Positions 1-7,723 are shown, counted from the stretch's first letter. The stretch: DNA of 24,818 nt from CAZGOM01 sp964542875 (GCA_964542875.1 CAZIWA010000081.1:1-24818), one strand, 5' to 3'. The notes: generated by a model from the letters alone, not told the origin. Translations and numbers: made by a program.

Positions 1-54
1 GAAACCCGAAACCCGAAACCCGAAACCCGAAACCCGAAACCCGAAACCCGAAAC
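1..54. repeat. Heptanucleotide tandem repeat, unit GAAACCC
   Basis: Seven perfect copies of the 7-bp unit GAAACCC are followed by a partial GAAAC. The array begins at or before the window edge, so its full length is unknown. It ends 8 bp beyond the 3' end of trmD. Other spacers in this window carry different 7-bp units (GATGTTA, GAATTAY), so the unit length recurs although the sequence differs. Confidence 0.95.
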
Positions 55-62
55 TGGGGCAA

Positions 63-839
63 TCAAGCCCCGGGGGAGGGGTCGTTGAAGATCATGCGTT
101 GGTCGGTGTCGGGGGCGGGGGGCTCCGGGGGGAGAATGTCGGGCCTGCGGGCTTTGGTGCGCAGGAGGGATTGCTGGGAGCGCCACTTGGCGACTTTTGC
201 ATGATCGCCGGAGAGGAGGATTTCCGGGACGGGCATGTCCATCCAGACGGGTGGGCGGGTGTAGTGGGGGTGGTCCAGCAGGCGATCTGAGCCGGGGGAG
301 AAACTTTCGTAGTGGGCGGATTCGGAATCGCCCAGGACACCGGGGATGAGGCGGACGACGGCATCGATGAGGACCATGGCGGGGAGTTCGCCGCCTGAGA
401 GGACGTAGTCGCCGATGCTGATTTCCTCCATGGGCTGGAGTTTTTCGATGACGCGTTCATCAATGCCTTCGTAGTGGCCGGCGATCATGAGGAGGCGGGG
501 TTTTTGGGCGAGGGCTTCGACCGTGGTTTGAGTGAGCGGCCTGCCCTGAGGGGTGAGGAGGATGCGGGTGGCTGGGCGGGGGTCCTGGGCTTGAGCGTGC
601 TGTACGGCGTCCCAGACGGGTTGGCATTGGATGACCATGCCGGGGCCGCCGCCGTAGGGGGAGCGGTCGACTTTGTGGTGCTTGTCGGTGGTGAAGTCGC
701 GGATGTTGTGGAGGTGGTAGGAAGCGGGGACCTGGTCTGGGGAAGGGTAGAGCGCGGGGTCTGCGGCGCGCTTGAGGATGCTGCTGCCCAGAACGCCGGT
801 GAACATCTCGGGGAAGAGGGTGAGGATGTCGATGCGCAT
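63..839 (-). CDS. trmD: tRNA (guanine-N1-)-methyltransferase TrmD
   Basis: TrmD methylates N1 of G37 in tRNAs with G at position 36, using S-adenosylmethionine, and so prevents +1 frameshifting. It is cytosolic. The 258-residue protein has the expected length and the SPOUT trefoil-knot signatures: LLTPQGR (94-100), GHYEGIDERV (121-130) and SIGDYVLSGGE (141-151), followed by a LLDHPHYTRP segment near 187-196. The catalytic Asp169 of E. coli TrmD (in EDSF) aligns with Glu178 here (YESF), a conservative change. It lies downstream of rpsP in the same direction, as in the common rpsP-rimM-trmD-rplS operon, but rimM is not between them. Any rplS would lie beyond the window edge. The ATG at 839 has only a weak upstream GAG as ribosome binding site. 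Confidence 0.97.
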   Translation of the reverse strand: MRIDILTLFPEMFTGVLGSSILKRAADPALYPSPDQVPASYHLHNIRDFTTDKHHKVDRSPYGGGPGMVIQCQPVWDAVQHAQAQDPRPATRILLTPQGRPLTQTTVEALAQKPRLLMIAGHYEGIDERVIEKLQPMEEISIGDYVLSGGELPAMVLIDAVVRLIPGVLGDSESAHYESFSPGSDRLLDHPHYTRPPVWMDMPVPEILLSGDHAKVAKWRSQQSLLRTKARRPDILPPEPPAPDTDQRMIFNDPSPGA

Positions 840-893
840 GGTTTGTCTCGTGTCCCGCGTCGCGCGTCAAGAGGAGAGTGTACGTAATGAAGA

Positions 894-923
894 AAGCGAC
901 CCGGTCCGAGGAACGGGTCGCTT
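894..923 (-). terminator. Strong hairpin between rpsP and trmD
   Basis: A perfect 10-bp GC-rich stem (AAGCGACCCG/CGGGTCGCTT) with a 10-nt loop sits about 60 nt after the rpsP stop and 55 nt before the trmD start. Read on the minus strand it is followed by a moderately U-rich tail (TCTTCATT), so it may terminate or attenuate transcription between the two genes. On the plus strand it is followed by TTTTTCTTT, a better tail, but no plus-strand gene ends there. Confidence 0.55.
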
Positions 924-981
924 GCAATTTTTCTTTAAACCAAGCGTTTATAAGCGCTTAGGCGAAAGGTTGAGCGTTGGC

Positions 982-1341
982 TCAGGCCTGTTCGGCGGGC
1001 TTTTCAGCGCGGGGCTTGTCGATCTGCACGGTCTTGACGACGCGCGGGGCCTTCTTGCGCTTGGAGCGATCCTTGACTTCCTTGGCAGGCTTGGGCACAT
1101 CGATGCCAGCGCGCTTGCAGAGGGTGCCAACGGTTTCGCTGGGCTGAGCGCCGACGCTGAGCCAGTGCTTAACGCGGTCAACGTTGAAGTTGACCTGTTT
1201 GGCGACGTCCTTCTCGATGGGGTTGAACGTGCCCAGTTCTTCGATCGCGCGGCCATCGCGGGGGCTGCGGATGTCAATCGCGGTGAGGCGATAGAAGGGG
1301 CTGTTCCGACGACCAAAACGCTTTAAACGAAGCTTTACCAA
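982..1341 (-). CDS. rpsP: 30S ribosomal protein S16
   Basis: S16 is a small-subunit protein needed for 30S assembly. The N-terminal 80 residues match the family: a start resembling MVKLRLKRFGRR, then the FYRL, D-x-R-x-PRDGR and LGTFNP motifs. The protein is 119 residues, longer than the usual 80-90, because of a lysine/arginine-rich C-terminal tail from about residue 85. The start codon is TTG at 1341. It is supported by a GGGAG ribosome binding site at 1349-1353 with 7-nt spacing and by the conserved N-terminus beginning exactly there. The gene is transcribed toward trmD, with a hairpin in the 142-nt gap. Confidence 0.97.
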   Translation of the reverse strand: MVKLRLKRFGRRNSPFYRLTAIDIRSPRDGRAIEELGTFNPIEKDVAKQVNFNVDRVKHWLSVGAQPSETVGTLCKRAGIDVPKPAKEVKDRSKRKKAPRVVKTVQIDKPRAEKPAEQA

Positions 1342-1440
1342 GACCAGTCTCCCGAGTGAACGGTGTTTCTATATCTGAGTGAGCCAAGTAATGTACCTGA
1401 CAGGCGGCTCAGGTGCAAGTGGGTGGTGGGGTTTGTTTTG

Positions 1441-1582
1441 GGCAATTGCATTTGGATGAAAGCCGCAGAAACATCACATCGTTGGCACAGGTAGGCGGCA
1501 CTGCCGGGATTTGGAAAAACCAGCGGGATTCCGGGGCAGTCGCAGATGGCAGCCCCAGGCACTCCATCCACATGCAATTGCC
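1441..1582 (+). repeat. 142-bp inverted-repeat element, copy A
   Basis: This element accounts for most of the gene-free spacer 1342-1658. Its ends are inverted repeats: 1441-1458 matches the reverse complement of 1565-1582 at 17 of 18 positions. Inside are a hairpin at 1533-1556 (GGGGC-A-GTCG, loop CAGA, TGGC-A-GCCCC) and a small one at 1511-1523 (TTGG, loop of five A, CCAG). A second copy in the same orientation lies at 22581-22718; their inner ~100 bases are close to 88% identical by eye. The element ends 76 bp before the sulfatase start. No coding potential is shared between copies, because a 1-nt A-run indel shifts the frame. It may be a non-autonomous mobile element, a REPIN-like repeat or a structured RNA. 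Confidence 0.88.
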
Positions 1583-1658
1583 TCGCGGGCGGAGGCGGCG
1601 GTGGGAATGGATTGGCGCTACATTATCGATGCGCATTTGAACCTATCGGAGCAGACCC

Positions 1659-3116
1659 ATGGCAGAGAGCCGACCCAACATCATTTTAATCACGACGGAT
1701 CAGCAGCGGGGGGATTGTCTTGGGATCGATGAGAACGCGCCGGCGTGTCTGCAGACGCCTCATCTGGATGCGATGGCGGCAAGGGGGATGCGGTTTCGGC
1801 GTGGGTACAGCGAATGCCCGAGCTGTTTTCCGGCGAGGCGGTCGCTGCTTTCGGGGATGGCGCCGGCAGCGCAGGGGATGGTGGGGATGGCGGGCAGCCC
1901 GTGGAGCCCGCCTCACACGCTGCCGGGGGAACTGAGCAAGGCGGGGTATCACACCTTTCTGGTGGGGAAGCTGCATTTGCAGCCCAAGGGCAAGCGTTTT
2001 GGATATGACCACCAGGTGTTAAGCGATGCGCCGTTTGATGAGGATGATGAATACGGCCGGTGGCTTAAGCAGCAGCCGGGCCGGACGGAGCAGGACTTTG
2101 GCTTCTGGCATGGGAAGGACGCCAATGGGTGGACGAGCGGGCCGACGCATTTTCCGATGGAGCAGACGCACACGTATTTTTGCGTGAGCAAGGCGCTGGA
2201 GTTTTTGAAGTATCAGCGGGACCCGAGCGCGCCGTTCTTTTTGAATTTGTCGATTTTTGATCCACATCCGCCGATCGCGCCGCCGAGGGAATATTACGAC
2301 CGGTACATCAACCGTGAATTGCCGGAGCCGGCAGTGGGGGATTGGGTGAAACCGTGGGACAAGCCGCTTAAGGGGCACCGGACGGAAGCCTGGCGCCTGA
2401 AACTTGACCCGTACTCCATGCAATGCCTGCGCGCGGGGTACTACGCGACAGTGAATTTCGTGGATGACCAGATCGGGCGATTGATCCTGAGCATGCGCCG
2501 GATGGGGCTGATGAAAAACACATGGTTCGTGTTCACGTCCGACCATGGCGAGATGCTGGGCGACCACAACATGTTCCGGAAGACCTTCGCGTATGAAGCG
2601 TCCGCCCGGGTGCCTTTCATTGTGTTCAGCGAATCAATGAAGGCGCCGGCGACCCAACGGGTGTCTGATTGCCCGGTGGGCCTGCAGGATGTGATGCCGA
2701 CGATCCTGGATATCGCAGGCGTCGAAGTGCCCAAAGCCTGCACGGGGAAAAGCTTGATGCCAATCGTACGCGGCGAAGCCGAAGCGGTGCGCGAGGTGCT
2801 GCATGGCGAACACGCGGGGCAGTACGACTACGCCGACGGCATGCACTATCTGGTGGACAGCCGATACAAGTACATCTGGCACAGCCAGCATGACATGGAA
2901 CAGCTTTTTGATTTGAAGAACGATCCCAATGAGCTCAAGGATTTAACCCGGACCAAGAAGGGCAAGGGAATGCTCAAGCCGTGGCGGGAGCGGCTGATCG
3001 AGATTTTGAAGGATCGGCCTGAAGGGTTTGTAAAAGATGGGAAACTGGCGCTGGGGGCGCCGCATCAATGCCTGATGCCGGGGTTGCAGGGTGATCGGTT
3101 TTATAGCTTTACGTGA
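1659..3116 (+). CDS. Sulfatase, arylsulfatase family (no signal peptide)
   Basis: It hydrolyses a sulfate ester on an unidentified substrate; in this type of organism that is often a sulfated sugar. The 485-residue protein has the type I sulfatase signature C-x-P-x-R at C56-F-P-A-R60, followed by RSLLSG. C56 would be converted to formylglycine by a maturase. Other active-site features are present: D14 in the first metal motif (TTDQQR), K104 and H106 (GKLHL), H203 (DPHPP), D295-H296 (SDHGEM) and K308. The N-terminus begins directly with the catalytic domain and has no signal peptide, so the enzyme should act in the cytosol on imported, small substrates. The start at 1659 has GGAG at 1648-1651 with 7-nt spacing. 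Copy A of the repeat element lies directly upstream. The exact substrate class cannot be read from sequence alone. Confidence 0.95.
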   Translation: MAESRPNIILITTDQQRGDCLGIDENAPACLQTPHLDAMAARGMRFRRGYSECPSCFPARRSLLSGMAPAAQGMVGMAGSPWSPPHTLPGELSKAGYHTFLVGKLHLQPKGKRFGYDHQVLSDAPFDEDDEYGRWLKQQPGRTEQDFGFWHGKDANGWTSGPTHFPMEQTHTYFCVSKALEFLKYQRDPSAPFFLNLSIFDPHPPIAPPREYYDRYINRELPEPAVGDWVKPWDKPLKGHRTEAWRLKLDPYSMQCLRAGYYATVNFVDDQIGRLILSMRRMGLMKNTWFVFTSDHGEMLGDHNMFRKTFAYEASARVPFIVFSESMKAPATQRVSDCPVGLQDVMPTILDIAGVEVPKACTGKSLMPIVRGEAEAVREVLHGEHAGQYDYADGMHYLVDSRYKYIWHSQHDMEQLFDLKNDPNELKDLTRTKKGKGMLKPWRERLIEILKDRPEGFVKDGKLALGAPHQCLMPGLQGDRFYSFT

Positions 3117-3170
3117 AGTGAAATCGGACAAACGGGGGCGAGGGACGTCATAACAGGCGGAGGTTCCGTT

Positions 3171-3677
3171 ATGAGTCAGCGGAAGCACGTGCGGATGGCG
3201 ATGAGGGTGGGCGGTGCGGCGCTGCTGCTGTTATGCGTCGGTGCGGTGGTATGGGTTTTGTTTCATGTCCAGCGGGTAAAAGAGGAACCCGCCGAGCGGG
3301 AGGTGAAGCGATCGGTCGAAAAGCGGATTCAGATGGTGAGTTTCATCAAGAGCGGGGGATTCGCTGGGGTCCATGAGGGATGGGTCATCAGGGATGGGAA
3401 GTCGCCAGCGCCGAATCCAGTGCGAGGCATCGAGGATTTGCGTGCTGAAGTGATCGAGTGGAGGAAGATCAGCGAGTTGGTTGAGACGATGGTGAAACTG
3501 GACCAAACATCCAAAGGGCGGGGCGGGGTGGCGGATGCGTTTGAGTACAGGTTTATCGTGGGATTTGAAGATGGAACGCAGATCAGTGCGTGGAGGATGG
3601 ATTTTGAGGGAGGTGGGGATTTACAGCGATTCCTTGAGACGGGGGGGAAGATTCGAGAAGTGGTGTTGGCGGTGTGA
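3171..3677 (+). CDS. Hypothetical membrane-anchored protein
   Basis: I do not recognise this 168-residue protein. A single hydrophobic segment at about residues 12-32, preceded by basic residues, looks like an N-terminal membrane anchor with the rest outside the cytosol. Residues 33-55 are highly charged and the remainder is a small soluble domain ending in a beta-rich segment. The start is well supported: GGCGGAGG at 3157-3163, 7 nt before the ATG. It lies 54 bp after the sulfatase in the same direction and may be co-transcribed, but nothing links the functions. A hairpin terminator follows the stop. Confidence 0.8.
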   Translation: MSQRKHVRMAMRVGGAALLLLCVGAVVWVLFHVQRVKEEPAEREVKRSVEKRIQMVSFIKSGGFAGVHEGWVIRDGKSPAPNPVRGIEDLRAEVIEWRKISELVETMVKLDQTSKGRGGVADAFEYRFIVGFEDGTQISAWRMDFEGGGDLQRFLETGGKIREVVLAV

Positions 3678-3695
3678 AGGGAGTAAGAATTCAGA

Positions 3696-3723
3696 CACAA
3701 GCACGGCTTCGGGCCGTGCTGTG
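3696..3723. terminator. Hairpin terminator between convergent genes
   Basis: An 8-bp stem AGCACGGC/GCCGTGCT closes a TTCGG loop and is extended by CAC/GTG with one bulged A. It lies 18 bp after the plus-strand gene ending at 3677 and 13 bp beyond the end of the minus-strand gene at 3737, so it can serve both. There is no long T tract on either side. Confidence 0.7.
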
Positions 3724-3736
3724 CCGCCCGGACGGA

Positions 3737-5587
3737 TTATTTAATGGCGTTTTTCAGGTTTATGTCGGCGGTGGCTGGAGTGGCGGTGGCGGCCTGGCCG
3801 AAGAATTTACCGGGGGATTCCAGGGTGTTGCCGGAGGCTTGCACCTTGGTGCTTTGGTCGACCCAGATGAGGGTGGTGGGGTCGACACTGCGTTCTTTGC
3901 CGAGACTTTTGGCGTTGATCATGGGGCGGATGAATTTGTTGTTCCTGATGACGACGCCGGAGGCGGAGCAGACGAAGATGTTGACGCCGTCGTTGTCGAT
4001 GAAGGTGTTGTTTTCGATGGTGATGTTCCGGTGGCCGCCTGGGCTTACGACGTAGCCTTTGTCTTTGTAGGCGAACATGGAAATGGCTCCGGGGTGGCGC
4101 AGGAGTCCGGTTTTTACGTTGCGGGAAACACTCTTGATGAGGTTGTTGCGGACGATGACGTTCTGCACGAAGTCCGACTCACTCCAGATGCCGGTTTCGG
4201 TGTTGAACTCGACGGCGGCGCGGGTGGTGTTTTCAAACGTACAGCCTTCGATGAGGCCGTCTGACGCCTTGGCGATGATGCCGCGGGCATAGGTGTTTTT
4301 GAAAGTGCAGTCTCGGATGACATAGCCGGAGCCCAACTCGTTTTGATTGGTGACGAGGCAGCCGGCCTCAGCGGTGAGGGGTTTGTCGAGGGTGAGCTGG
4401 ATGTAGGCGGCACTGGATCGGTTGCGGAAGACGCCCAGGGAATTGTCGGGCATGAAGGTGGGCTGGTAGTCGGTGAGCTTTTTGGTCTCGGTGATGGTGG
4501 CGGTGCCGGCGAGGACCATGCGCTTGTCGTAGAGCCGGAGGGTGTCGCCGGGGCGGGCAAAGAGTGGCGTGCCCGAGCTGGCGTTGCGCTGGATGGTGAG
4601 GGTGTTGCCCTGGGATTCCAGGACGAGGGAATACGTGCCGTGGATGGCGATGGCGTCGTCATCGGTGCGCTCGAAATGGCAGTTGATGAGCGTGGGGCCT
4701 TTGCGGACATCGCCGGAGTGGAAGCCGTCGGCGTTGCAGGAGAAGAGAGGGGCTTCCGTGGCGCCGGACGGGGTGTCGCCGGGGATGACTTTGCAGTTTT
4801 GGAAGAGGTTGTTGCCTTCGCCCCCTCGCTCGGCGAAGGCGAAGCCGGCGCCGCGTTCGACGGTGATGTCGAGGATCTTCATGTCCTTGCAGCGGGAGAC
4901 GACCAGATCGTTGTATACGTTGCCGCGGAGGACAAATTGCTGGCCGGGGACGATGGGGATGCCGACATTGCGGATGGGCTCGGTCTTGACACGGAAGAAG
5001 CCGGGCTCAAGCTGCTCCATCACTGGGGGAGAGCCGGCGCGCAGATGGGTGAGCCAGAGTTTGGATTCCGGATCGATGACATTTAGCCAGATGACGGAGA
5101 ACATGGACCTGTCCATGAGGTCTTGCGGATAGCCCTTGTCCATGCGGATGTCGATGGTGTTGTCTTTGACGGAGACGGCCTCGATGCGGCCTTGCGAGAA
5201 GGGGATGGTTTCACGCTCGAGCTTTGCGCCTTTGAGGGTGACATTTTCGCAGTTCAAGAAGACGATGGAGTGCTGGTATTTGTCGGTGAAGATGAGTGTG
5301 ACGCCGTCGGCGACGATGGTGAAGTCTTTGATGTTTTCCAAGCGCCAGTGAGCGCCGTCTTTGCCGCGGGGCGTGGAAGAGCCGGGGATTTTATAGACGC
5401 CGGGTGGGATGACGACCTGGCGTTTACCCGCTTTGATTGCGGCCTGGATGCCAACCAGCACGGAGGCGGGGTTCTGGGGGGTGATCCGGACCTCCTGCGG
5501 GGCGTCCTGGGCACGGATGGGGAGGGGACTAAGGCCGATGGAGGCCAGGGCGAGGGCGCAGAAGAGGATGGGGAGAAGTTTGGGCAT
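3737..5587 (-). CDS. Secreted right-handed parallel beta-helix protein (probable glycan-active enzyme)
   Basis: The 616-residue protein starts with a signal peptide (residues 1-26, cleavage probably after IRA). Next come a VVIPPGVYKI segment and many short repeats with the N-N-x-F/I-x-N spacing of pectate-lyase-like beta-helices, clear at about 225-330 and 420-570. Two acidic motifs, CNADGFHS (284-291) and TDDDAIAIHG (308-317), lie on consecutive coils and are likely the active site, as in beta-helix hydrolases such as GH28 and GH110. I cannot assign the CAZy family or the substrate. It follows the prepilin-like gene and the regulator on the same strand, which suggests a regulated polysaccharide locus. 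It could also be a lyase or a non-catalytic binding protein. Confidence 0.85.
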   Translation of the reverse strand: MPKLLPILFCALALASIGLSPLPIRAQDAPQEVRITPQNPASVLVGIQAAIKAGKRQVVIPPGVYKIPGSSTPRGKDGAHWRLENIKDFTIVADGVTLIFTDKYQHSIVFLNCENVTLKGAKLERETIPFSQGRIEAVSVKDNTIDIRMDKGYPQDLMDRSMFSVIWLNVIDPESKLWLTHLRAGSPPVMEQLEPGFFRVKTEPIRNVGIPIVPGQQFVLRGNVYNDLVVSRCKDMKILDITVERGAGFAFAERGGEGNNLFQNCKVIPGDTPSGATEAPLFSCNADGFHSGDVRKGPTLINCHFERTDDDAIAIHGTYSLVLESQGNTLTIQRNASSGTPLFARPGDTLRLYDKRMVLAGTATITETKKLTDYQPTFMPDNSLGVFRNRSSAAYIQLTLDKPLTAEAGCLVTNQNELGSGYVIRDCTFKNTYARGIIAKASDGLIEGCTFENTTRAAVEFNTETGIWSESDFVQNVIVRNNLIKSVSRNVKTGLLRHPGAISMFAYKDKGYVVSPGGHRNITIENNTFIDNDGVNIFVCSASGVVIRNNKFIRPMINAKSLGKERSVDPTTLIWVDQSTKVQASGNTLESPGKFFGQAATATPATADINLKNAIK

Positions 5588-5600
5588 GGGGATTTTCGGG

Positions 5601-5635
5601 AATGTTAGATGTATGAAGTTCGATGTTTGATGTTT
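5601..5635. repeat. Degenerate heptad array, GATGTTN type
   Basis: Five successive 7-bp units read AATGTTA, GATGTAT, GAAGTTC, GATGTTT and GATGTTT. They lie 14 bp upstream of the beta-helix gene start (5587, minus), so in its leader or promoter. The same unit is repeated more perfectly at 11218-11245 and 16927-16961. Confidence 0.75.
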
Positions 5636-5694
5636 TCAGAGAGGAATTCAGAGGGTTGAGGAGTCGTTGAGTTGAGGGTGTGTGTGGATGGCCC
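5629..5694. repeat. 66-bp dispersed repeat, copy 1
   Basis: This segment aligns without gaps to 11239-11304. The middle (5658-5678; GAGGAGTCGTTGAGTTGAGG core) matches at 19 of 21 positions, and both ends also match (GATGTTTT at the left, GGCCC at the right). The interval 9-29 is poorly conserved. Both copies begin inside the last heptad of a GATGTTN array. Confidence 0.6.
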
Positions 5695-5703
5695 TTGCCC
5701 TGG

Positions 5704-5718
5704 CCCTTTCCCAAAGGG
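5704..5718. other. Small palindrome in the spacer
   Basis: CCCTTT and AAAGGG flank CCC and form a perfect 6-bp hairpin 24 bp beyond the prepilin-like gene's stop (5743, minus). It resembles common intergenic palindromes but has no T tract, so a terminator role is only possible. Confidence 0.4.
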
Positions 5719-5742
5719 AGAGGGGGGGGGCCGAGAGGACGG

Positions 5743-6444
5743 TTAGAAGCGGTCAGTGGTGCGGAACCAGAATGTCTTGGTGTCTGTGCTTTGGTCGACT
5801 GAAGCGGAGCGTGTGGCGAATGGGGTGCTGAAGGCGGGGTCTGCCATCCATTGCACGACGCCGTCGACCATGAGGTAGTTCGCGCCGGTTTCGTGCCAGT
5901 TTTGGGTTTGGCGGTTGCCGGAGCCGTCGGGGCTGCCGGCGAAGTATGCGCCCTGGATGCTTTCGGCGAGGACGATTTTCCGGCCTCGTTTGGCGATGAC
6001 CTGGTCGGCCTTCATGGGGGCGAGATTGGAGGAGAGATCGCCGGAGATGGCGGAGCCTGTGTAGTAGCTGAAGTTTGCGCCGTTGGGGAGGGTGGGGACA
6101 GCGGTGTTGGAGGGGCAACGGAAGACGTTGGTCCAGGGGCGTTTGGCGTCAAGGTTGAGCTCTACAGAGGCCAGGGCGGCCCAGTAGTTGGGCTCCGGCG
6201 CGACCGCCTTGGTGGTGGCGGGGATGATGTAGCCGGAATAGTTTTGCGCGTAGACCGGGTAGACGAGGCCGATCTGGCGGAGGTTGTTCATGCAGGCGAC
6301 TTTGCGGCCGGTTTCACGCGCCCGGCCAAGGACAGGCAGGAGCGTGGAGATGAGAACGACGACGATGGAGATGACAACCAGCAACTCCAGCAGGGTGAAT
6401 GCCGGGCGGGTGGTGAGCGCGCATGCGCGCGGTTTGCGGGGCAT
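5743..6444 (-). CDS. Prepilin-type protein with H-X9-DG motif
   Basis: This is a type II secretion/type IV pilin-like protein of the kind abundant in planctomycetes and Lentisphaerae. The N-terminus has the class III cleavage/methylation signal: A15 before F16-T-L-L-E20, then a hydrophobic helix to about residue 38. The C-terminal half carries H184 and D194-G195, an exact H-X9-DG spacing (NWHETG...MVDG). It would be processed by a prepilin peptidase and held at the inner membrane; its role is unknown. I chose the ATG at 6444 because GAGGTG lies 6 nt upstream. A GTG at 6456 in the same frame overlaps the regulator's stop as GTGA and is the alternative (237 residues). It is almost certainly co-transcribed with the regulator. 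Confidence 0.9.
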   Translation of the reverse strand: MPRKPRACALTTRPAFTLLELLVVISIVVVLISTLLPVLGRARETGRKVACMNNLRQIGLVYPVYAQNYSGYIIPATTKAVAPEPNYWAALASVELNLDAKRPWTNVFRCPSNTAVPTLPNGANFSYYTGSAISGDLSSNLAPMKADQVIAKRGRKIVLAESIQGAYFAGSPDGSGNRQTQNWHETGANYLMVDGVVQWMADPAFSTPFATRSASVDQSTDTKTFWFRTTDRF

Positions 6445-6452
6445 GGGACACC

Positions 6453-7550
6453 TCACGGATGAAGGCTTGCGATTCGGGCGGGGGCGGTGCTGCCCCTGAC
6501 GACCAGCGCGGGGGGCAGCTCGATTTGCCTGCGGCGCGCGGCGGGGTTGAGGAAGAGTTCGTCGAGGAGGTCGGAGACGCCAGCGCCGTAATCGGCCATG
6601 TTGGGCTGGAGGGTGGTCATGGTGGGGTTGGTGTATGCGCCGAGGGATTCTTCACCGCAATAGCTGATGACGCTGACGTCATCGGGGACTTTGATGCCGC
6701 GTTCATAGAGCACGCGCATGACCGCCATGCCGGCGAGGGTGCTGGTGGCGACGAAGACAGCGGTGAAGTCCGAGGTGGGGGCGTCCATCCATTTGTTGAA
6801 GCCCTTGTAGGCGGCGTGCAGGCTGTCTTCAAAGGCCTGGGTGCCACAGTCGCAGACCAGTTCGTCGCCGGCGTCGAGGCCTGCGCTGGTCATTGCGTCT
6901 CGCCACGCGTCGCGGCGGGCGGAGCACGAATAGGTGGGGGGTTCGTTGTCGAAGTAGAGGATTTTCTGGTGGCCCAGGGAGATGAGGTATTCGACGGCCA
7001 TTTTGCCCATCTGATGGTTGTCGAGGTGGACGCCGTGAACGTTGATGCCGGGGGGAAATTCCTGGGTGATGACCAGCGGCTTGCGGGGGCGCTCCAGCGC
7101 GGCGCGCAGGTGCGGGGGGAAGGGTTCGGAGGTGGGGATGAGGACTGCGCCGTCGGCATCGCCGGTGGCGAGGGAGATGTCCAGTTCCTGAATGCTGCGG
7201 TAGTAGATGAGGTCAAAGCGGGTGTCGGACTTGCGGCCTTGCTGGACGATGGAGCGGGCGACTTCATCAAAGGTGCGCGAGGGGTAGTCAGGCCGGATGA
7301 GGGCGATGCGGCGTGCGGCGGGGTCGCTCATGGCGTTGACGACGAGCCGCTGCTTGCCGGCGGGGCGGGTGACGAGGCCTTCGCGGCGGAGCTGGGCCAT
7401 GGCGCGGTCGATGGTGGTCTGGGAAGCGCCAAAGTCGTTGATGAGGTTTTTGATGGTGGGCACCTCAGTGCCCGGTGGAAGGGTACGGAGCATTTCACGG
7501 AGCTTTTGAGCCACGTGAAAGTGTCTGGTAATCTGCAGCGTCCGGGGCAT
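6453..7550 (-). CDS. GntR/LacI-hybrid transcriptional regulator
   Basis: This 365-residue repressor-type protein has a GntR-like winged helix at residues 1-72 (PTIKNLINDFGASQTTIDRA as recognition region, then LRREGLV and a wing), joined to a LacI-type sugar-binding sensor domain (about 80-350; motifs HGVHLDN, VEYLISLGHQKI, DVSVISY, TTLQPNMADYG). This architecture is known from AraR-type regulators that respond to a sugar. The ATG at 7550 is preferred over 7610 because GGAG lies 6 nt upstream and the family N-terminus begins there. It is the first gene of the regulator/prepilin/beta-helix group and likely controls it. A palindrome and promoter-like boxes lie upstream. The ligand is unknown. 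Confidence 0.92.
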   Translation of the reverse strand: MPRTLQITRHFHVAQKLREMLRTLPPGTEVPTIKNLINDFGASQTTIDRAMAQLRREGLVTRPAGKQRLVVNAMSDPAARRIALIRPDYPSRTFDEVARSIVQQGRKSDTRFDLIYYRSIQELDISLATGDADGAVLIPTSEPFPPHLRAALERPRKPLVITQEFPPGINVHGVHLDNHQMGKMAVEYLISLGHQKILYFDNEPPTYSCSARRDAWRDAMTSAGLDAGDELVCDCGTQAFEDSLHAAYKGFNKWMDAPTSDFTAVFVATSTLAGMAVMRVLYERGIKVPDDVSVISYCGEESLGAYTNPTMTTLQPNMADYGAGVSDLLDELFLNPAARRRQIELPPALVVRGSTAPARIASLHP

Positions 7551-7652
7551 GTCTAACTCCAGGAACCTTAGAGTGAGAGAACATGAACCGGGCTGACCCA
7601 TCGTGGGCAATGTGAAGCGGGGTGGCCGCGACGCAATACCTGCGAGTGACAG

Positions 7653-7663
7653 TTTGGTACAAA
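7653..7663. promoter_or_regulatory. Candidate operator TTTG-GTA-CAAA
   Basis: TTTG(GTA)CAAA is a perfect dyad about 100 bp upstream of the regulator. On the minus strand it reads ATTTGTACCAAA; its first eight bases equal the half-site of the known AraR-type operator (ATTTGTACGTACAAAT). Because the gene encodes this architecture, autoregulation is a reasonable inference. Confidence 0.4.
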
Positions 7664-7697
7664 TAGGATGTCGGGATCAGCCAGGAACTCCACTCAT

Positions 7698-7723
7698 ATT
7701 ATATCGCGTTAAGTTTGAGTCAA
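7698..7723 (-). promoter_or_regulatory. Candidate promoter of the regulator gene
   Basis: On the minus strand TTGACT (7718-7723) and a perfect TATAAT (7698-7703) are present, but the 14-bp spacer is short of the 16-18 normally needed. Activator dependence or a shifted -35 would explain this. The rest of the 500-bp gap 7551-8052 holds the operator candidate, a palindrome at 7917-7945 and no gene. Confidence 0.45.

Noticed and set aside
1..54. Telomere-like repeat
   Set aside because: GAAACCC differs from telomere units by one base, but the neighbouring genes are bacterial and other heptamers occur internally.
928..936. Plus-strand terminator tail after the 894-923 hairpin
   Set aside because: No plus-strand gene ends upstream; the T run is likely fortuitous.
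1335..1577. Minus-strand open frame across copy A with a peptide like that at 22525-22707
   Set aside because: The similar peptides arise from the repeat DNA. A 1-nt indel in the A-run puts the halves in different frames, so no protein is conserved.
1441..1582. Integron attC site
   Set aside because: The element lacks the paired RYYYAAC/GTTRRRY core sites at its ends and no cassette-like gene array is present.
6423..7556. Long plus-strand open frame opposite the regulator
   Set aside because: Low-complexity composition of antisense DNA; the minus strand carries a recognisable regulator.
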